61,978 bases of DNA. Source: Saprospiraceae bacterium (GTDB lineage Bacteria > Bacteroidota > Bacteroidia > Chitinophagales > Saprospiraceae). The stretch lies in the NCBI GenBank assembly GCA_021739645.1, contig JAIPBL010000031.1, positions 1 through 61,978 on the forward strand, written 5' to 3'. The position numbers and the translations under genes were made by a program. Below, piece by piece: positions 51,588 through 60,119 of the stretch; position 1 is the stretch's first letter, and every line of letters begins with the position of its first letter. The notes beneath the pieces were generated by a model. It was not told the DNA's origin, ran no database searches, and saw nothing but the letters and a program-made list of their open reading frames with translations.

Positions 51588-51992
51588 TCAGTTGTTAGAC
51601 AATGCAAATTTATAGGTTTTGAGTGCTCGTTCCCTCGCAAACTGGTGGTCCACTATGGGCTGTGGATAATCTGGAGTATCCAATTCCGGCACCCATTTTC
51701 GAACATAAACTCCAGCTGGGTCAAATTTTTTGGCCTGACTGGCCGGGTTGAAGATGCGGAAATACGGCGCTGCATCACAGCCCGTACCCGCCGCCCACTG
51801 CCAGTTGCCGTTGTTGCTGGCCAGTTCGAAGTCGAGCAGTTTGGTGGCAAAATATGCCTCACCCCAGCGCCAGTCTATTAGCAGGTGCTTGGTCAAAAAG
51901 CTGGCAGTGACCATGCGCACCCGGTTGTGCATGAAGCCGGTGGCGTTCAGTTCCCGCATCCCGGCATATACCAAGTTTTGGGTTGGAAAATA
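51588..51992 (-). pseudogene. DNA photolyase, C-terminal remnant
   Basis: About 130 residues match the FAD-binding end of a cryptochrome/photolyase: [62 protein letters not shown] and [15 protein letters not shown]. The first ~300 residues (antenna domain and half of the FAD site) are missing. No ATG is available upstream; the frame reaches back to the stop codon of the neighbouring barrel gene at 51993, with which it is in phase. The break lies just before AGMREL. It sits directly upstream of crtZ, a place where Bacteroidota often carry a whole photolyase gene, so it is a deletion scar rather than a new gene. Confidence 0.85.
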
Positions 51993-52652
51993 TTATTTGA
52001 CAAGGAAGTTAAATTTTGCCAAGAAAAGCAAGTCTTTGGCAAAAGCAACTTTTGGCCTAATTGAATAAGATTCATTGCTTCCTGAATCCGAACTCAAATG
52101 TTGGAATTCCAAAGCGAAGGCCATGGAACCTTGAAATCTTAGCCCAATCCCTCCGCCAAATGATTTCTCAATGGTAGTCAGGTTTTCTCCAATATCAAGC
52201 CTATTATCTATACAACATGGGTAAGCCTCATAAACAGTGCGGCTCCAGACGATACCAGCTTGCACATATCCGAAATACCGTTTCCCTATATCCGTTCTTA
52301 ACCGTGGCGAAAGGCCAATGAAGAACTGGTGCATCTTTAACTCACCAATTTCATCTATCAAAAGGGGGGGCCAAGAGGGGCCAGGAGGTTTTATCCATGT
52401 CAAATTAATATAAGACTGCTTGGTCTTATATCCTAAGTCCGTTTCAACTGATAAATACTTGCTTGCCCGCCACTCCATAAAAATGCTATGCACGGGTGTC
52501 ATGGTAGCATTTCTAGATTCATTGGATACGGGTAGTTTGAATTTTACCGATAATTCCGAGGACGAATAACCGGTTTTAAGCCCAACCGCAAACTTTTGAG
52601 TAAAGGCGGGGCAAGATTGGAACAACAATAAAATCAAGATTGGGTACTTCAT
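51993..52652 (-). CDS. Outer membrane beta-barrel protein
   Basis: A 219-residue protein. ATG at 52652 gives a signal peptide (MKYPILILLLFQSCPAFTQ); the longer frame overlaps the next gene and is unlikely. Strands alternate polar and hydrophobic residues (AVGLKTGYSSSELSVKF, FMEWRASKYLSVETDLGY, FIGLSPRLRTDIGKRYFGYVQAGIVW, GIGLRFQGSMAFALEFQHL) and the protein ends with KFNFLVK. This is the style of PorT-like/OMP_b-brl barrels. It follows a deletion boundary: its stop codon is immediately before the photolyase remnant. Confidence 0.75.
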   Translation of the reverse strand: MKYPILILLLFQSCPAFTQKFAVGLKTGYSSSELSVKFKLPVSNESRNATMTPVHSIFMEWRASKYLSVETDLGYKTKQSYINLTWIKPPGPSWPPLLIDEIGELKMHQFFIGLSPRLRTDIGKRYFGYVQAGIVWSRTVYEAYPCCIDNRLDIGENLTTIEKSFGGGIGLRFQGSMAFALEFQHLSSDSGSNESYSIRPKVAFAKDLLFLAKFNFLVK

Positions 52653-52740
52653 ATAAAATCGAAGTTTATGGAAGTTTGAAAATCCGATTATAGAGGCAGT
52701 ATTCAATAGGAACCCACACAATAGTAAGTGACCAACTTCA

Positions 52741-53994
52741 TCAATGCTCGGGCAACTTGATGCACAATGCAAAGAAACTATCGGTCGTGTAAAGCACGTT
52801 TTTGACCGTATCAATGGCAATCCCTCCATAGAAGCCTGCATCGGAGTCGATGTAGTGGTTGGGTGGTTCGTCTGCCCATATCTGCTCGCCATTGCTGGCC
52901 CGAATGGCGTATATTTTGCCGTTGCCCTTTGAAGTATAATATAACAGACCATCGTGGTAAACCATAGGATTACAGGTTTCTCCACTGTTTTTGTGCCACC
53001 AGATTTCTGCCCCCGTGTGAGGGTCCAAGGCCATGATGAGGTCGTTGTCAGGTTTGACTATTAATTTACCCTCTGCCATCAGTAAGTTGGTAAAGAGGCA
53101 ATCATGTGGCAGTCGCTTCGACCAGAGGATATGGTGCGTGACGGCGTCAATACAGTAAACGGTTCTTGCTCCTTTAAAATAAATCTTGTTGTCCCAAATC
53201 AAGGGCGTCCAGACGCTGGAGTTGCCGTCGGCGTCAATGTTCGGGATTTCCCACTCCATTGTGTCACGGGTCATGTTGTAGGCGTGGAGGTCTATCCTTA
53301 CATCAACCGTATCCCAGTTCAACGACCGGTTCTGGAAAACGAGAATGCTGTCGCCCTGTGGATTGACCCAAAGCGCTACGGATTCTATCGTGGGCGAATA
53401 GCCGTCCTCCTTGTGCAAGGTACAAATGTCTTCGACCATGCCTGTATTGATGTCTATCTTTGCAAGAGTTGAGAAGTCGTTAACATTGCCGCAGGTTTCA
53501 TACATATCGTAAAGATAGCTGCCAATCTGGACTGAACGCGGCGAACCACAGTTTGGAGAGGCAAGGTATTGCCAATTTGTGCTGCCAGTACCTGCGTTGA
53601 TGGCATAGACATCATGCCAACTGTCGAACAAAATGGTTTCATTCCAGTGGTGTAACCCCAGTGGTTCGGCGCTTCTACCATTATTTTGTTGGCTCCAGGT
53701 CCATATCCATTCCTTGGAGCCCGTATCCAGCATTACAAGTACCTCTTTATCAAGGCAGAATCGTTGAGAGAAAAGCACTTTATTTCCGAAGATAATTGGT
53801 CGGACAGAGATACAATTAAGACTGTCCTCGTGTAAGGGCACTTGCCAGAGTACAGTCACCCGCGATGAGTCACACCCGCCCCATAGACAGGGATCCGGTT
53901 CAGGCGGATTCGGCGTGGTCGGCAAATCGTCATCTTTGGTGCATGAGCCAATTAATAGGCAACAGGAAATTAATATAGCAGTCATCTTTTTCAT
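52741..53994 (-). CDS. PQQ-like beta-propeller lipoprotein
   Basis: A 417-residue lipoprotein. ATG at 53994 gives the lipobox LLIGSCTKDDD (Cys ~17). The body is a PQQ-type propeller with blade ends such as EWIWTWSQQNN, VYAINAGTGSTNWQYL, VYCIDAVTHHILWSKRL, IMALDPHTGAEIWWHK and IYAIRASNGEQIWADE. Proteins of this fold without a dehydrogenase domain often act as scaffolds (BamB-like) rather than enzymes. A perfect hairpin separates it from the upstream hydrolase gene in the same direction. Confidence 0.85.
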   Translation of the reverse strand: MKKMTAILISCCLLIGSCTKDDDLPTTPNPPEPDPCLWGGCDSSRVTVLWQVPLHEDSLNCISVRPIIFGNKVLFSQRFCLDKEVLVMLDTGSKEWIWTWSQQNNGRSAEPLGLHHWNETILFDSWHDVYAINAGTGSTNWQYLASPNCGSPRSVQIGSYLYDMYETCGNVNDFSTLAKIDINTGMVEDICTLHKEDGYSPTIESVALWVNPQGDSILVFQNRSLNWDTVDVRIDLHAYNMTRDTMEWEIPNIDADGNSSVWTPLIWDNKIYFKGARTVYCIDAVTHHILWSKRLPHDCLFTNLLMAEGKLIVKPDNDLIMALDPHTGAEIWWHKNSGETCNPMVYHDGLLYYTSKGNGKIYAIRASNGEQIWADEPPNHYIDSDAGFYGGIAIDTVKNVLYTTDSFFALCIKLPEH

Positions 53995-54010
53995 TTCGAA
54001 AAGTTTTGAA

Positions 54011-54041
54011 GAGGATGTTTGGAACATCTCCAAACATCCTC
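54011..54041 (-). terminator. Perfect 13-bp hairpin between two leftward genes
   Basis: GAGGATGTTTGGA pairs exactly with TCCAAACATCCTC around a five-base loop. It lies 20 bases after the hydrolase stop and 17 bases before the propeller start codon. It can end the first transcript or act as a leader structure of the second. Confidence 0.65.
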
Positions 54042-54060
54042 GAACTCCAATCAACGAAAA

Positions 54061-55596
54061 CTAGTGGTTTTCAGTTATAAACCACGGGTCTGAACCGCCA
54101 CCGAAAAGGAAATCTAAAGCATCTTTCGTTTGAGGGTTATTCCGCATTTCCAAGTGATTGGAGTGCTCCATCTTAATCGGATTGCCCGTAGCCCCCGGGA
54201 GGTTGGAAGCAGATTCCACTGTCACGATGCCGTCGCTGGGTGTCTCAATAACGTAGTAGAAAGTCCCATTCGTCATGCAACTTGTGAAGGGAGGCAAATT
54301 GGGAACATCCAAGCATCCTGTTGGGCCTCCATTGGCAGGAAAAGTGTACTGAAAAGTGCCATTTGAATTGTACACATAGCAAGTACAAGTTTCACCTTCA
54401 AAAACTGTTGCCGCTCCGATGATTACTTTCCAAGAAAGGTCAACGCTGTTCAACCAATTGTAACCCTTCATGTACCCGTAACTTGCATCATCGTTGCCTT
54501 CCTCCTCGTATGCCATTGCCTTCAACAAGTACGTATTTGCGAGTTCTTCGGCCTTGGCGGGTAAGGTTTCATCATCCGCTTCAAACACATCAGCATTGGT
54601 TGGGTTGTCGGCAAAGAAGGAAGACATCGTGTGCCAAACCACGGGGTCTTCATCTTCTTCGGCATAGATGGCAACTTTCCTCAAGGAAGAACTGTAACTG
54701 TTCAGCGAATTCAAAAATGGGGAGCCAACTGCGTAATCCTGCGTTGCCCCAGCAAGGTATGGTTCAAAGAAAATGGGTATTGCCTTCGGGAGCGTTGCCT
54801 CACATGCAAACTCAACCACACCGTTTGGAAGTGGGATTTGAATATTTTCAGGTATAACCAATTCATACAATGGGTGGCCAATAGCGGCTGCAAATGGGCT
54901 CGCAACAAAACTCACGAATTTGACGAAAAATGGCACCTCGTCGTGAAGATTTACCTGTAGTTCATCTTCAAGCACTTCTTTTGGTCCCGCCAGCAAGGCC
55001 TCGCAACCGTCAACGGCAAGGTTGACGGCCATGTTTGCACCAAGCGGGTTCACGTTGTTCAAAATCTGCGCCCCTTGGTTCGGGCTGCCATAAGTGACGA
55101 TGCCGCCAATCCGGTAGCCGTCGCTGCCTTCCACGTTGTTGTTGCCCTGCACATGCAGCATATCGAGCGACCTGCTGGCCATGCCACCCTGGCTGTGTCC
55201 AATCACAAAATTCTGTGCAGGTTCTATGTCATGCTCTTCACATTCTTCATCGCCCCAAAGGTCCATGTATTGGAAAAGCTCGATTGCAGCGCCTTCAAGT
55301 GAGGCTTCCGTGTAGTCAGGCCGCATGGATATCATTTTCCGCTCATTTCCGTAAAAGTTGGACACAGGCTCCCAGCCCACAGGCTCGCCCCCCAGCCCAT
55401 GCACCCAAAAGACGATTCGGTCTTCTTCGGGAGGCGGGGTAGTGGGAGGTGGCACTACGGTAGGAGGCAGCGTTGGAGGCAGTTTGATGGGGCCTCCATT
55501 GATGATTGGGTATTGGGAGGGCGGGCAGACCTGCGGTTGGGCCTGCAGGAACTGGCAAGTCATTGCCAAAGCGAGTATAGGAAGTATACGTTTCAT
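54061..55596 (-). CDS. Secreted alpha/beta hydrolase, PGAP1-like
   Basis: A 511-residue protein with signal peptide (MKRILPILALAMTCQFLQA-Q) and a Pro/Thr-rich linker (LPPTLPPTVVPPPTTPPP). The hydrolase core begins IVFWVHGLGGEPVGWEPV, with nucleophile elbow FVIGHSQGGMASR (Ser ~135) and GGIVTYGSPNQGAQI, like PGAP1/lipase-type enzymes. A late EHSNHLEMRN may hold the catalytic His. There is no sorting domain, so a periplasmic or released form is expected. The true substrate (ester or lipid) cannot be read from the sequence. Confidence 0.85.
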   Translation of the reverse strand: MKRILPILALAMTCQFLQAQPQVCPPSQYPIINGGPIKLPPTLPPTVVPPPTTPPPEEDRIVFWVHGLGGEPVGWEPVSNFYGNERKMISMRPDYTEASLEGAAIELFQYMDLWGDEECEEHDIEPAQNFVIGHSQGGMASRSLDMLHVQGNNNVEGSDGYRIGGIVTYGSPNQGAQILNNVNPLGANMAVNLAVDGCEALLAGPKEVLEDELQVNLHDEVPFFVKFVSFVASPFAAAIGHPLYELVIPENIQIPLPNGVVEFACEATLPKAIPIFFEPYLAGATQDYAVGSPFLNSLNSYSSSLRKVAIYAEEDEDPVVWHTMSSFFADNPTNADVFEADDETLPAKAEELANTYLLKAMAYEEEGNDDASYGYMKGYNWLNSVDLSWKVIIGAATVFEGETCTCYVYNSNGTFQYTFPANGGPTGCLDVPNLPPFTSCMTNGTFYYVIETPSDGIVTVESASNLPGATGNPIKMEHSNHLEMRNNPQTKDALDFLFGGGSDPWFITENH

Positions 55597-55654
55597 TTTA
55601 TTTTAATTTTGAGTTGAACGTTTTGGGTGAATGCGTTGGAAGCAACTTGCTATC

Positions 55655-56719
55655 CTACACCTTAACAAACTTCGAGGTGTGGGCATAACCTTCTACCTCC
55701 GTTACTAGCAAGTAGGTGCCTGCGGTTAGCTGACTAACATCCAAGGCAAAAATGCTCCCCGTTTCAACATGCTCATGCACAGCTTTTAGTTTACCATAAA
55801 TGGTCATGACCTTCACCGTCGCAAAGGCATCAACATTGGACTGAGGCATTTGAACAAAAACCTTGTCGGTTGCAGGATTGGGAGTTGCCAGCAAAGCCTT
55901 GTTGAGCGTATTGCTCGCATGGCCAGTATCCCCACCATCCCTCAGCCACATTCCTCCTGTTGTTCGGGTGTAGTTCGAATATCGCTTGATTTTGGTATCC
56001 TTCACGCAGACACCACAGTACGGAAGGGTTCTTGTTGCCTCGAAGACACTAAACTCCGGCGCAAAGTTTGGAGTGGATTTGTACCGCGTTTCCGTTCGGT
56101 TCTACATGGCACCATCCTCCATCACAAGGTGCGTAATCGAAAGGGATGTAGGGCTGATAGTTACCGTTTCGTTGGGTTTTGTGCCGATGAAACCACCAGT
56201 AGCTTCCGGGCTAAAGGAAAAACCTTCATCCTCAAATTTTTCCATTTCTTTTAAGGACACGGCGTTGAAACTTGATGGAGTTTCCAGCCCGTATTGCATT
56301 TCGAAGCCAGCAAAGGTGTTGTAGTAGGATTTTGAAGTTAGCCCGCGGGCTGTTCTCAATATTACCACATCATTTGCGTTCAGCCACTTGAGGCTATCCC
56401 TGCTCAAAATTGCGGTAGTGGGTTTGTCTTGAACCCATTCAGGGAATATCTCCTCGGGGTTTAGCAACTGTATCTCCATCAAGACCTCTCCGCTTACCGT
56501 CAGACATTTTTTTACAAGGCGTTCTGAGCGGTGAAGCTGAAACTGTAATTTCTCCAATTCTGTCAGGTTCGCTTTTTCTTCCTCGTCAGGTATGCTAGTA
56601 AAGCTAATGACCTCAAGGTCATATTCAACTGACTCAAAGCAGGGCTGCTGTGCAACTCCAAAGGTTGAACAAAGGAGCAAACCCCACACGAGCCATGCGG
56701 GTCGAATGTTCGCATTCAT
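55655..56719 (-). pseudogene. T9SS-secreted protein with an in-frame TAG
   Basis: The frame from ATG 56719 codes a signal peptide (PAWLVWGLLLCSTFGVA-Q), a ~180-residue domain of unknown family, and then meets TAG at 56102-56104. Without a frame change it continues for 149 codons (NRTETRYKSTPNFAPEFSVF ... LPYCGVCVKD) into a T9SS sorting domain (ATPNPATDKVFVQM ... AHTSKFVKV). A TGG-to-TAG change is the simplest cause. The part after the stop has normal codon use, so the lesion is recent, an error, or read through. Truncated at the TAG the protein would keep its signal peptide but lose the sorting domain. Confidence 0.82.
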
Positions 56720-56912
56720 GGTGAAATAGTTTAGTTGTTAGTGAATAAGAAACTTCGGTGCAAGAACCAAAACCCGGTCTTTTTCTTGACAATGCAAAAA
56801 TGACGTACACTGAACTCCTTTTCAAGCACTACTTCGCTTGTGTTTTTTCTTGTTTCTACAACAAGGGTAATAGTTTTTGCTACTTTAGCAAAAAATTCCC
56901 AAACTTCTACAC

Positions 56913-57902
56913 ATGAATGGACAGAACATCCAAAACTCCATCATTGAATGTATCCGAGAACAGATTCCGAAAGAAAAAAGCATAGCTCGTGAATTGGCCG
57001 GAGTACTTGGCCTCGGCATCAACGCCGTGTACAAACGGATTGAAGGAAAAACCGCACTGACCATAGAAGACCTTGCAAGGATTTTGGAATACTATCAATT
57101 GCCTTGGCATCGCATCTTTCGCCCTGAAGATAACTTGCTGACGATTCAGTTTTCGGGTTTCAGCACACAGGGTTCTTGTAAGCAATATCTCCTGCTGTTG
57201 GAACAGGAATTGATGGCGCTCCAGCGTGACAATATGCCCGAAATATGGTTTCTCACCGTGGGCCTGCCCGACTTCCACCTCTTCCATTTTGAGGAACTGG
57301 CACACTTCCAGCTCTACTTTTGGGAGCGCATAACTTGGGGAAACGCCGATTGGCAAGGCAAGAAATTCAACCTTCAGCAAAACGGTAGGCAGGACTTGCT
57401 CCCGGTCACAAAACGGCTCGTACACCTCTACGCCAGCATCCCTGCCACCGAGATATGGAACGAACACATCCTCGACAGCTACCTGCACCAGTTGGTGTAC
57501 GCCAAGGAAAGCAACCTGTTTGAAGACCCCGGCGACCTCTCGCTCATCCTTGAGAAACTGCACCAGCTCGTTGACCACCTTGAACAGATGGCCGGGCAGG
57601 AGCGACGCTTCCCCGTGGGTGGCAGCCCCAGCCCAACTGCAGCGTCGTGGCACCTGCACTTCAACGAAATCATGCGGAACAACATCCTGCTCGTCGTGAA
57701 AACGGCGGACGGAGAGTCATTTTACGCCGTGATGGACAACCCCAACTTCATCAAATCGGACGACCCCGCCATGTTGGACTATGCCAAGTCGCTCATCAAC
57801 ACGCAATTGAGCAGGTCGTTCCCATTGGGAAAAACAGGCGAGCGCAGCCGGGGGGTTTTCTTCGAAAAATTGAGATTTAAAATCCAAGTGATGATTCCCT
57901 GA
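56913..57902 (+). CDS. Helix-turn-helix transcriptional regulator
   Basis: A 329-residue cytoplasmic protein. The N-terminal ~65 residues form an XRE/BetR-like helix-turn-helix (SIARELAGVLGLGINAVYKRIEGKTALTIEDLARILEYYQL). The rest is a helical effector part without a named domain (LLLLEQELMALQRD, FHFEELAHFQLYFWERITWG, ILDSYLHQLVYAKESNL). Such BetR-like regulators are frequent in Saprospiria. It diverges from the interrupted T9SS gene (start codons 193 bases apart) and may regulate it. A TACTTTAG box is 33 bases before the start codon. Confidence 0.82.
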   Translation: MNGQNIQNSIIECIREQIPKEKSIARELAGVLGLGINAVYKRIEGKTALTIEDLARILEYYQLPWHRIFRPEDNLLTIQFSGFSTQGSCKQYLLLLEQELMALQRDNMPEIWFLTVGLPDFHLFHFEELAHFQLYFWERITWGNADWQGKKFNLQQNGRQDLLPVTKRLVHLYASIPATEIWNEHILDSYLHQLVYAKESNLFEDPGDLSLILEKLHQLVDHLEQMAGQERRFPVGGSPSPTAASWHLHFNEIMRNNILLVVKTADGESFYAVMDNPNFIKSDDPAMLDYAKSLINTQLSRSFPLGKTGERSRGVFFEKLRFKIQVMIP

Positions 57903-57942
57903 GCAGCAATTTTTACAAAACTACAAAATAAAATGCCTCCCA

Positions 57943-59598
57943 TCAAACCCCCATCAGCTCCCTCGCATTCGTCAGCGCAGCCTCGCTCGGTGGGTTTTGG
58001 CTCAGCATGACAGCGATGGAGCGCACCCGCTCATCAGGGGTGAGCAGTTTTACCTTGGTCTCGGTCGAGTTGCCGTCCACTTTTTTGTAAACAAAGTAGT
58101 GCGCATCGGCCTTGGCCGACACCTGCGGCGAGTGGGTAATGACGACCACCTGGTGGTGGTTGGAAAGTTGGCGGAGGATATTGCCCATTTTCAGGGACAC
58201 ATCGCCGGAGACCCCGGCGTCAATTTCATCGAAAATCAGGGTGGGCAACGGGATGGCACTGGCCACCAGCGACTTTGTCACCAACGTCAAACGGCTCAAT
58301 TCACCGCCACTGGCCACGTCTTTGATGAGCTGCATCCGGCTGCCGGGGTTGGCAGCGAAGAGGAAGTTCACGTCGTCGGTGCCAGTGAGCATCAGGTTGG
58401 CAGCTTCCTTGAAGTCCACCTCGAAACGGGTGTGCGGCATGGAGAGTTGCGCCAAGAGTTCGAGTATTTTTTTGGTAAAGCCTGGGGCAGTCTTTTTGCG
58501 GCGCTCTGAGAGTTTCGAGGCAAGCTCCTTAAGCTGCTTTTCCTGTCCCAATATCTCAATTTCCAATTTCTCAATCTCTCCTGAAAGGTCGCCAATCTCG
58601 TCCAGCTTCGTCTGCATAACCGCCTCAATATCAAGCAGTTCCTTCACGCTTCCCACCCGGTGCTTGCTTTGTAGCCGGTAAATCACATCGAGGCGCTGTT
58701 CCACTTCCATCAGCCGCTCCGGGTTGGCTTCGGTGCTTTCTGCCACCCGCTCGAATTCCCCGGCCAGGTCGTCCAGTTCCACCGACAAGCTCTCCAATCG
58801 GCGGTACAGTTCGGGGATGGTCGGGTGGAATTTTTTCACCTCGCCCACGTTGCGGAGCAGGTCGTTCAATTGTCCTGTGAGGGGCATTTCGCCATCGGTC
58901 AGGTGATGGAACGCCGCCGACAGCGTCCGCTTGATTTCCTCGGCGTGGGTCAGGCTGTCCCGCTCTGCTTCAAGGCGCTCCTGCTCACCTTCCTTAAGCT
59001 CCGCTTTTTCAAATTCGGAAATTTGGAAATTGAGAAATTCGAGGTCCTGTGCGGTGCGGGCGCTTTGCTCCCGCATTTGCGCCAGCTTTTTTTTGTTTTG
59101 GGTAAAAATGCGGTAGGCGGCTTGGTACTCGTTGAGCAACTGCTTATTGCCCGCCAGGGCATCCACCATGCGAAACTGAAATGAAACATTGTGAATGTCC
59201 AGCGTGTCGAACTGGAGGTGGAGGTCAACAAGTGCCCCAGTCAATTGGCGCAGCACGTCGAGCGTGACGGGCGTGTCGTTGACGAAGGCACGGGACTTGC
59301 CCGCCGGGGTCAGCTCCCGCCGTACCACGCACTCCTTTTCAAAATCAATATCGTTTTCTTCGAAAAAATCCTTCAAATCATACGGCGACACGTCGAAAAT
59401 GCCCTCGATGACGCATTTCTCGGCTTCGTTGTACAATGATTTGGAGTCCGCCCGCTCGCCCATGATGAGGCCGAGCGCACCCAACAGGATGGACTTGCCA
59501 GCCCCGGTCTCCCCGGTGATGATGGTCAGGCCCCCGGGGAAGTTGATTTCGAGTTCCTCGATGATGGCGTAGTTGCGGACGGAAAGGCGCTTTATCAT
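57943..59598 (-). CDS. recN: DNA repair protein RecN
   Basis: A 551-residue SMC-like ATPase acting in double-strand break repair. The start is MIKRLSVRNYAIIEELEINF at 59598; the longer frame reads through a heptamer palindrome. Walker A is GETGAGKS (29-36); two long coiled coils flank a central dimerisation region (residues ~150-370); the ABC signature SGGELSRL and Walker B LIFDEIDAGVSG follow, with the His-switch region VVITHSPQ. Length is as in other RecNs. The 3' end is duplicated as a relic at 49864. The start codon is only six bases from the palindrome. Confidence 0.95.
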   Translation of the reverse strand: MIKRLSVRNYAIIEELEINFPGGLTIITGETGAGKSILLGALGLIMGERADSKSLYNEAEKCVIEGIFDVSPYDLKDFFEENDIDFEKECVVRRELTPAGKSRAFVNDTPVTLDVLRQLTGALVDLHLQFDTLDIHNVSFQFRMVDALAGNKQLLNEYQAAYRIFTQNKKKLAQMREQSARTAQDLEFLNFQISEFEKAELKEGEQERLEAERDSLTHAEEIKRTLSAAFHHLTDGEMPLTGQLNDLLRNVGEVKKFHPTIPELYRRLESLSVELDDLAGEFERVAESTEANPERLMEVEQRLDVIYRLQSKHRVGSVKELLDIEAVMQTKLDEIGDLSGEIEKLEIEILGQEKQLKELASKLSERRKKTAPGFTKKILELLAQLSMPHTRFEVDFKEAANLMLTGTDDVNFLFAANPGSRMQLIKDVASGGELSRLTLVTKSLVASAIPLPTLIFDEIDAGVSGDVSLKMGNILRQLSNHHQVVVITHSPQVSAKADAHYFVYKKVDGNSTETKVKLLTPDERVRSIAVMLSQNPPSEAALTNARELMGV

Positions 59599-59603
59599 TG
59601 CTC

Positions 59604-59674
59604 GGTGATTAGTGATTGGTGATTGGTGATTGGATTGGACGGCCCAATCACTAATCACCAAGCACCAGTCACCA
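59604..59674. repeat. Heptamer-phased inverted repeat, GTGATTG type
   Basis: Left arm 59604-59636 is GTGATTA/GTGATTG units in a row; the right arm 59643-59674 carries AATCACT, AATCACC and AGTCACC. It lies six bases upstream of the recN start codon and so would be in its leader RNA. Its units are the same as those at 6929-7001. Confidence 0.85.
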
Positions 59675-59740
59675 ACAAGTTTTTAAAACATTTTGGTGGG
59701 CAAAGGTAAGGCTTGTTTTGAAAAATCGTTGCGGAGCGAA

Positions 59741-59780
59741 AACAAAAGGCGCAACTGGGTTGCCCCGGTTGCGCCTTAGC
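59741..59780 (-). terminator. Terminator after the T9SS relic
   Basis: AAGGCGCAAC (59746) pairs with GTTGCGCCTT (59768-59777); on the minus strand it is followed by TTGTTTTC. It once ended the gene whose sorting-domain relic lies just upstream, and now would insulate recN. Confidence 0.75.
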
Positions 59781-59835
59781 ATAAATCAATTGCTTTTTTT
59801 ATGTTTAACATCTTGTTTTTGGGTTCGTACCGGTA

Positions 59836-60105
59836 TTATTCGATAACCAGTTTCCGAAAGATTTCCTCCATGTCATTTCCCATTTTTACGGAGTAAACCC
59901 CCGAAGCCAGACTTGCCACATCAAAGTTCAGCAAGTTGTTGCCTTTGGTGACGAGGCGGGTTTCAATCCAGTGCACCGTCCATTGAGGTCTGAAAATTGA
60001 ATTCGCAACTCGCCGTCCGCTTTTGCTGCAAGGTTGAGCGAAACAGTTGTTGATGCTGATGGATTGGGGTAAAATTCGCTGACAGCGGCCCTGTCTCCAT
60101 TAAAT
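59836..60105 (-). pseudogene. Orphan T9SS sorting domain, frameshifted
   Basis: Minus-strand translation gives AAVSEFYPNPSASTTVSLNL ... GELRIQFSDLNG, then a one-base shift, and continues in the next frame as VHWIETRLVTKGNNLL ... LASGVYSVKMG ... FRKLVIE-stop. Together this is a whole sorting domain, but nothing precedes it: a stop codon lies about 15 codons upstream, and then the end of the next gene. It is the tail of a lost T9SS gene, deleted up to the start of its sorting domain. Confidence 0.85.
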
Positions 60106-60119
60106 CATTCCCCCTTTTG

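Noticed and set aside
51993-52985. Longer 330-residue form of the barrel protein
   Set aside because: The extension overlaps the coding region of the upstream propeller gene and hides a good signal peptide.
55655-56005. Independent small T9SS gene of 116 residues
   Set aside because: It has no signal peptide and is in frame with the upstream secreted domain across one TAG.
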